Source: Hyparrhenia diplandra (lineage: Eukaryota > Streptophyta > Magnoliopsida > Poales > Poaceae). From it: DNA of 64,000 nucleotides. The notes below the pieces were generated by a model. The model saw nothing but the letters and a program-made list of their open reading frames with translations. It was not told where the DNA came from and searched no databases. The number at the start of each line of letters is the position of its first letter. Within the stretch, counting starts at the first letter, position 1. The stretch is from assembly GCA_015847255.1 (NCBI GenBank), contig JADLZK010005511.1, positions 434,001 through 498,000 on the forward strand, given 5' to 3'. Of the stretch, positions 61,102 through 64,000 are shown one piece after another. Position numbers and translations under genes: made by a program.

Positions 61102-64000
61102 ATGGAGAGTACCGGAGCACATCGCATGGAGGCCGTGCCCTCAGTGGATGGCCTCCGCCTCCGCCGCAAGGAAGCCAAGACGATCGAAGTCAAGAAGCTC
61201 ACGGGTCAGACTTTGAAGCTCAAGCTGGATCTCTCCGAAACCATAGCCGATGTCAAGGCAATGATTTATGAGCAGGAGGGCACTCACCCTATGCAACAGG
61301 ATCTGATATTCGGAAAACAGCGGCTCGATGATGATCACCATACCTTGGCTGATTATGGCGTCCAGCATGGGCCGTCTTCACCTCTCTTTCTCCTTCAACG
61401 CCTCCGGGTAATGTAACGATTATCATATTGCCACCCTTGCTTTAATTTCCTTCCAAGTAAAGCTATATGCACAAAGCAGTTTAGCATTTGTAGTGTCATC
61501 AAGGGCGTTGAGGTCTAAGTTGCTGGACCGTGGTGCCCTATGTTGAACAAGTGGCAGATTAGGGAATAGGAATATGGTTATTTCTTGCACATAGCCTGGA
61601 TCATTATTAGAAAGATGATTAAATAGGCCCATTTGCATCTAACAGACCGGAGATGGAAACTCCTAAATCTTAGGCCACGATAGGCCTTGCCTCTTCTGCT
61701 GCCATGTTTCGCGCGAAAAATGTGTCGCTGATAGCAGTTAACAAGTGTCACAGATAGCCATTTCTGGCATAGTGGCTGCTGCGTGCTCTCGATCGCGCTC
61801 AGTTGGCTGCACGCTCTGGCCGCCACGTGCGCTTGCTGGGGTCAGGATGGCACGCCAAGCTGGCTGCATGCTCTGGCCGCCGTGTGCGCTCAATGGGGTT
61901 GGAAACGATGGTGCGCCAAGCCCGCGAGACGCACTTGCAGAGGCTGAGAGACTTGGCCAGGTCTGCGATTCGGGTGAGGGCCGATTGATTGTTGACCGCC
62001 ACATTTTACTATTGCTAGTTGGAGGCCTCCAACTAAGTCTTCATGTCAATTCTCGTGTTTATAGGCTGAGATCTATTATGATTTTTAAAGGATGCCTACA
62101 TTCTTCATTATGAAAAATAACATAAAATAGCATTTTAAATTTGTATTTAAATTACCCATCATACCATTGGCATATGGATATCGTGTTAGAAAATAAAGAA
62201 AGAGAGATCAATGATGAGAAGTTTATTTCGTTACGTGTGTTAAATTTGTTTATGAACTTGTAATATTTATGTTTTCTTAGCTTCAAGCCCGTGCAAATGG
62301 ACATGTTTATAGACTAGTTATTTATTATGAAATAATAATCGAAACCGAGCCGTGTATGTCTCTAATCCTTCTGTTCAAACGGAATGGATTCAGTTCTGTA
62401 AACATCTAATGTTCATTCAATCTTCATCAGAATGTTCCTCGGATAGATGAGGCCACCAGAGCACATCGCATGCAGGTCATGGCATCACAAGGGCATCGGC
62501 GCCGGCGAAGCCAAGGAGCAAATACGATCATTGTCAAAAGTTTATTTGGTGAGACTATTAAGCTAGATGTTGACCTCTCAGAAACCATCGCTGGTGTCAA
62601 GGCTATGATTTATGAGAAGGAGGGCACTCACCCATTATTACAGATACTAACATTCAACGGAATAGCCACCGAGGAATACTGTACCTTGGAAGAATACGGC
62701 ATCCAGAAAGGAACAATCTTGTATCTCGTCCCACCTCTCCGTGGCGGTGGCCCAGCCCCAAGCCCAGGTTCACCATCAAAGATTAATATATTTGTCAGGA
62801 AGCTCGACGGTGAGATTTTCACGGTGAGATTGAGGAAGCTCACGAGTCCCGTCTATGAAGTCAGGCAGACGATCCGTTTACAGGAGGGCATTCGGCAGAC
62901 CCAACAGCACCTCGTCTTCTGTGGGCGGCCACTGGACGACGACAGAACCCTGGCCGACTACAACATCCAGGAGAATTCAACTCTCCATTTGGCTCCAGGA
63001 CCACGTGGTGACGACAGAGTTCCTCCTGAGGTAACGTAGCAGACTATCAGCATCCTTGCCTGTGCTCTAGCATATCCTAGATACAATTTCCACTAATGTA
63101 GCAATCCTGAATTTTGGCAAAACTGTCCCTACTTGGTTGGTTTCTGGTCCTGCAGCATTCTTGTCAAGCACTGAAGCGAAATACCTTGTACTGTATGTAC
63201 ATCGAGGGCCTATGCTCGAAAAGAAACTATAATTCAAGAACTAAAAATTGGTTGAGGATTCTCATGGATTTTTCCCCATTTTTATCTTCTTTCTACAAGG
63301 ACGAAGAGGGATTGATCAAAACTGGACAGGCTGCGGGCACCTATGCTGCGTCTGTCGACGAGGGAAGCAGCCACGGCCATGACCTGCAGTCCTCCGGGTC
63401 CCAGTCCCAGGCTCTAGTGGCAGCTCATCATGAGGGCAGAAACGAGCAAATGGAGATGGAAGCGAGCAGCGACACAGATGAACGACCGAGCATGGTGGGT
63501 TGGGTAACCCTAAAAATATACACACTCTAGATATTGATTTGGTTGCTTGACTGCAAAAATGCCCATATTTTCTCATTCTCAATATGGCTAAAAACCTTCG
63601 TTTTTTTTTCATTCTAAAATACATAGGTCGTCAACGATACCATGCTCCCGGCTGATCAGTTCATCAAGCAGCAGCAGATACGTTGGTCCAAATACTCTGT
63701 CAAGGCTCTCCTGTTCGCAATTACTACATTCATTACCTATCTGGGTTCAGCATCACTATTATTCTCCACCGGAAACATGGTCTTCAAGATCTCTATTGGA
63801 GCCTTCTTCATTGCCGATGCCACGCTCTCAATAATGATGCCACCAATGATGGGCAGTGCCTTAGTCTACCTCTCATGCTTCCTTCTAGTGTTAGTGTCAT
63901 ACCTTCTGCTTGTCTCGTTCAACAAGTACTATGGCTACGCCATCCTCCCGGTGCCGCTCCCTATCGTCATTGCTCTCCTTCAATATAAATTGCTGCCTGG
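61102..64000 (+). CDS. Triple ubiquitin-like domain protein with C-terminal membrane segments (partial)
   Basis: The inferred coding exons are 61102-61407, 62431-63030, 63300-63494 and 63627 to the window edge. All join in phase 0 at GT-AG sites with no stop, giving at least 491 residues. Ubl1 (about residues 24-101) contains TIEVKKLTGQTLKLKLDLSE. Ubl2 contains TIIVKSLFGETIKLDVDLSE and ends PPLRGG, a ubiquitin-like diglycine that is here internal. Ubl3 contains INIFVRKLDGEIFTVRLRKL. An acidic Ser/Gln-rich linker follows, then at least four hydrophobic segments in exon 4 (ALLFAITTFITYLGSASLLF; KISIGAFFIADATLSIM; ALVYLSCFLLVLVSYLLL; PLPIVIALLQYKLL). It is probably a membrane-anchored Ubl protein facing the cytosol. 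Function is unknown. Only RNA would confirm the splicing. Confidence 0.8.
61800..62005 (-). pseudogene. F-box-like fragment, antisense in intron 1 of the Ubl gene
   Basis: The minus strand encodes TRIADLAKSLSLCKCVSRAW and RTIVSNP. This resembles the second half of plant F-box motifs (AKSLxRCKCVSRAWRxLI). The first half (LPEDLLxEIL) is not seen. A GGCTGCAYGCTCTGGCCGCC stretch occurs twice (near 61806 and 61862). It may be a captured or decayed F-box piece. The match is short. Confidence 0.4.

Overview
This window is plant nuclear DNA, almost certainly from a grass and most likely rice (Oryza). The support is the RPM1-like NLR genes, Stowaway and Tourist-type MITEs with TA or TAA target duplications, Helitrons of the type common in rice, Pack-MULE and CACTA elements that carry GC-rich gene pieces, and spliced genes with grass-style GC-rich first exons. 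There is no bacterial-style operon, CRISPR array or phage. The only apparently intact protein gene runs off the right edge.

Left part (about 0.5-35 kb): a tandem array of five RPM1-like CC-NB-LRR genes, all on the minus strand and all broken. NLR1 (558-3330) and NLR3 (14206-17013) are riddled with frameshifts. NLR2 (7501-10296) is full length with one in-frame stop. NLR4 (19352-22550) has several indels and a 401-bp Copia remnant. NLR5 (27000-34852) carries a 4.9-kb Copia element, a SINE, a 37-bp tandem duplication and an in-frame TGA. The NLR2 5' half plus its upstream flank closely resembles the NLR4 5' half plus its flank, so a two-gene block (NLR2-NLR3 to NLR4-NLR5) appears to have been copied about 12 kb away. 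Because the flanks are paralogous, several insertions can be dated against an empty site inside this same window: Helitron 4714-5175, Tourist-like MITE 24941-25228, Pack-MULE 25891-26895 and SINE 34222-34353. The Pack-MULE carries a damaged 2-oxoglutarate dioxygenase first exon resembling a GA2-oxidase.

Middle part (about 35-60 kb): transposon-rich DNA with gene scraps. In order: a Stowaway MITE with a nested MITE, a 1.75-kb CACTA element with internal repeats, another Stowaway, GC-rich exon-like segments, a complete non-autonomous Helitron (45296-46707), a beta-glucosidase (GH1) pseudogene with an in-exon 39-bp duplication, and a decayed CACTA element with GCCGAGTGC repeats into which a 4.6-kb Gypsy chromovirus has inserted. 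Then comes a second small CACTA element (58866-59929) with a TGC target duplication.

Right part (about 60.5-64 kb): after a Stowaway MITE and a TATA box lies a spliced plus-strand gene encoding three tandem ubiquitin-like domains, an acidic linker and several membrane segments. The four visible coding exons all join in phase 0 and the frame is open to the window edge. This is the best candidate for a functional and unusual protein here.
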